A stretch of DNA of 7,406 nt, taken from the NCBI GenBank assembly GCA_025963615.1, contig JAOQAL010000440.1, positions 1 through 7,406 of the forward strand. Direction: 5' to 3'. The notes beneath the pieces were generated by a model. It saw only the letters and a program-made list of their open reading frames with translations, made no database searches and was not told the origin of the DNA. The stretch is from Chitinophagaceae bacterium (GTDB lineage: Bacteria > Bacteroidota > Bacteroidia > Chitinophagales > Chitinophagaceae). The position numbers and the translations under genes are program-made. Of the stretch, positions 5,787-7,406 are shown piece by piece; the first letter of the stretch is position 1; each line of letters opens with the position of its first letter.

Positions 5787-7406
5787 ATGAAGCGAAAATG
5801 GTTAATGATTGTTATTGCGGTTTCTGCAAATCTCTCCTTATGGTCACAAACCCAGGATGTCCCCAAAGGCTGGCACCTGATGGATCCGCAAAAAGACAGT
5901 TTTTATGGTATCAGTCTTGATAAAGCTTACGAATTCATTCAATCCAGGAAATTAAAAAGTAAAACGGTTATAGTGGCCGCGATTGATTCAGGAGTCGATA
6001 CGACACACGAAGACCTTAAAACCATTCTTTGGACGAATCCCGGTGAAATTCCAGGGAATGGGATTGATGATGACAAGAATGGCTATATCGATGATGTACA
6101 CGGCTGGAACTTTGCCGGTGGCCGGGACGGCCGCAATGTGAAAGACAACTCGGGTGAATCCGTCCGTTTTTACTATCAGTATAAGGACAAATTTTTGGGT
6201 CTTACTGATTCTTCGTCGCTTAGTAAAGAAGATAAGGAGTTATATGCCATGTGGCAAAAAGCAAAGCGTGATGTTGGCGAAGTGGATCCAGAAAAATATT
6301 TAAACCTCATGCTCCTGAAAAGTGTATTCAATGATGCATTTAGTGGCGACAGCATTATTAAAAAAGCATTGAATAGGGAAAATTATACGGGTACGGATGT
6401 CCGTGATATGAAACCCGCCGATCTAATGGAGAAGAAAGCCCGTGAAAAAATATTGAGGCTTTATTTCGGTCTGCAGCCATCTGTAAACCTTGAAGACAGC
6501 AGCAAAGAATTATATGATGAACTGAGAGAACAGATAGAATCAGAGGAAAAAAAGAATGAAGCGAAACAAAAAGCGCCAACGGATTACCGGGCTGAAATTG
6601 TAAAAGACAATTATAATGATTTCAATGACCGTTTTTATGGCAACAACGATGTGATGGCAAATACAGCCATGCATGGGACGCATGTCTCTGGTATCATTGG
6701 TGCATTAAGGGACAATGGAACCGGCGCCAAGGGCGTAGCGGACAATGTTAAGATCATGATGATCCGGGCGATACCGGATGGCGATGAATATGATAAGGAT
6801 GTTGCATTGGGCATACGTTATGCGGTTGATAATGGTGCCCAGGTAATCAACATGAGTTTTGGCAAATACCTATCTCCTCAAAAGCAATGGGTTGACGATG
6901 CGGTTCAGTATGCGGAAAGTAAGGGGGTGCTATTAGTTGCTGCGGCAGGAAACGAAAAAAAGGATGTGGACACGCTGCCTCATTACCCAAGTCCTTATTT
7001 AAAAAGCGATGGCAGAAAAGTGAACAACTGGATAACAGTTGGCGCCAGCGGCGATCCGAAAGCCGGCGGCCTGGTCGCCTACTTTTCTAATTACGGGAAA
7101 AAAGATGTGGATGTATTTGCGCCAGGCGTCAAGATTTATTCTTCGGTTCCGGGTGGCAATACCTATGCGAGCCTGAGTGGCACCAGCATGGCTTCGCCTG
7201 TAGTGGCAGGTGTAGCAGCCTTGATTCTGGAATATTTTCCTGATTTGTCTGCAGCACAGGTAAAATGGGTCATTGAAAAATCGGTTACCAAAACAGATAT
7301 TAAAGTAAAAGATCCCGCTACACAAGAAACCGTAAACCTGGGCGATCTCAGTAAAACCGGTGGCATCGTGAATGCTTATGGAGCTGTCAAATTAGCCTCC
7401 ACATTA
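5787..7406 (+). CDS. Secreted subtilisin-like serine protease (peptidase family S8), 3'-truncated by the window edge
   Basis: The frame runs 540 codons from ATG 5787 to the last base with no stop, so the C-terminus is outside the window. Residues 1-20 are a signal peptide (MKRKWLMIVIAVSANLSLWS, then Gln). The triad is complete: Asp67 in AAIDSGVD, His296 in HGTHVSG and Ser467 in LSGTSMASP, with oxyanion Asn389 in AAAGNE. Asp67 and His296 are 229 residues apart, against about 32 in subtilisin. The extra length, about 113-283, is charged and probably helical. Just before it, GNGIDDDKNGYIDD (90-103) resembles a calcium-binding loop. No inhibitor_I9 propeptide is apparent, since only some 40 residues separate the signal peptide from the catalytic core. 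I recall similar inserts in other Bacteroidota S8 proteases, so the insert is probably a family trait. It should cleave proteins in the periplasm or outside the cell; a C-terminal sorting domain cannot be assessed. Confidence 0.92.
   Translation, partial: MKRKWLMIVIAVSANLSLWSQTQDVPKGWHLMDPQKDSFYGISLDKAYEFIQSRKLKSKTVIVAAIDSGVDTTHEDLKTILWTNPGEIPGNGIDDDKNGYIDDVHGWNFAGGRDGRNVKDNSGESVRFYYQYKDKFLGLTDSSSLSKEDKELYAMWQKAKRDVGEVDPEKYLNLMLLKSVFNDAFSGDSIIKKALNRENYTGTDVRDMKPADLMEKKAREKILRLYFGLQPSVNLEDSSKELYDELREQIESEEKKNEAKQKAPTDYRAEIVKDNYNDFNDRFYGNNDVMANTAMHGTHVSGIIGALRDNGTGAKGVADNVKIMMIRAIPDGDEYDKDVALGIRYAVDNGAQVINMSFGKYLSPQKQWVDDAVQYAESKGVLLVAAAGNEKKDVDTLPHYPSPYLKSDGRKVNNWITVGASGDPKAGGLVAYFSNYGKKDVDVFAPGVKIYSSVPGGNTYASLSGTSMASPVVAGVAALILEYFPDLSAAQVKWVIEKSVTKTDIKVKDPATQETVNLGDLSKTGGIVNAYGAVKLASTL

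Noticed and set aside
6999..7366. Two overlapping minus-strand open frames near the right edge
   Set aside because: They lie opposite the catalytic serine region of the protease, whose motifs are unmistakable; no independent support.

Overview
The window looks like chromosomal DNA from a member of the Bacteroidota, probably a Chitinophagaceae or Sphingobacteriia-type organism. Reasons: (i) start codons lack a GGAGG-like Shine-Dalgarno and sit behind A/T-rich leaders; (ii) signal peptides end in a small residue followed by Gln; (iii) there are outer-membrane beta-barrel proteins with thrombospondin type 3 (TSP3) repeats and an OmpA-like end; (iv) at least one clean TAnnTTTG -7 promoter element is present. 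The genus is inferred only from protein style.

Layout, all genes on the + strand: (1) 1-696, the 3' part of an unrecognised protein whose frame is open at the left edge. (2) 760-2283, an ALDH7/antiquitin-type aldehyde dehydrogenase (alpha-aminoadipate semialdehyde / piperideine-6-carboxylate dehydrogenase), complete, with a promoter-like element inside a perfect 9-bp inverted repeat just before it. (3) 2372-3967 and (4) 4121-5653, tandem paralogues: signal peptide, beta-barrel, calcium-binding TSP3 repeats, OmpA-like C-terminal domain. The first paralogue's OmpA-like domain has lost much of the usual peptidoglycan-binding signature. The two differ in how their repeat arrays expanded. (5) 5680-5710, a strong intrinsic terminator closing the pair. 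(6) 5787 to the right edge, a secreted subtilisin-like (S8) protease, open at the 3' end, with a complete catalytic triad and a very long insert between the Asp and His.

The dehydrogenase is a cytosolic lysine-catabolic enzyme with no obvious link to its neighbours. Genes 3, 4 and the protease are all envelope or exported proteins. The terminator and separate promoter-like region suggest the protease is transcribed independently. No RNA genes, mobile elements, CRISPR arrays or defence genes were seen. I find no convincing new multi-gene system. The points most worth a second look are the divergent OmpA-like domain, the 58-residue versus 29-residue repeat architectures, and the operator-like dyads before the dehydrogenase and the protease.
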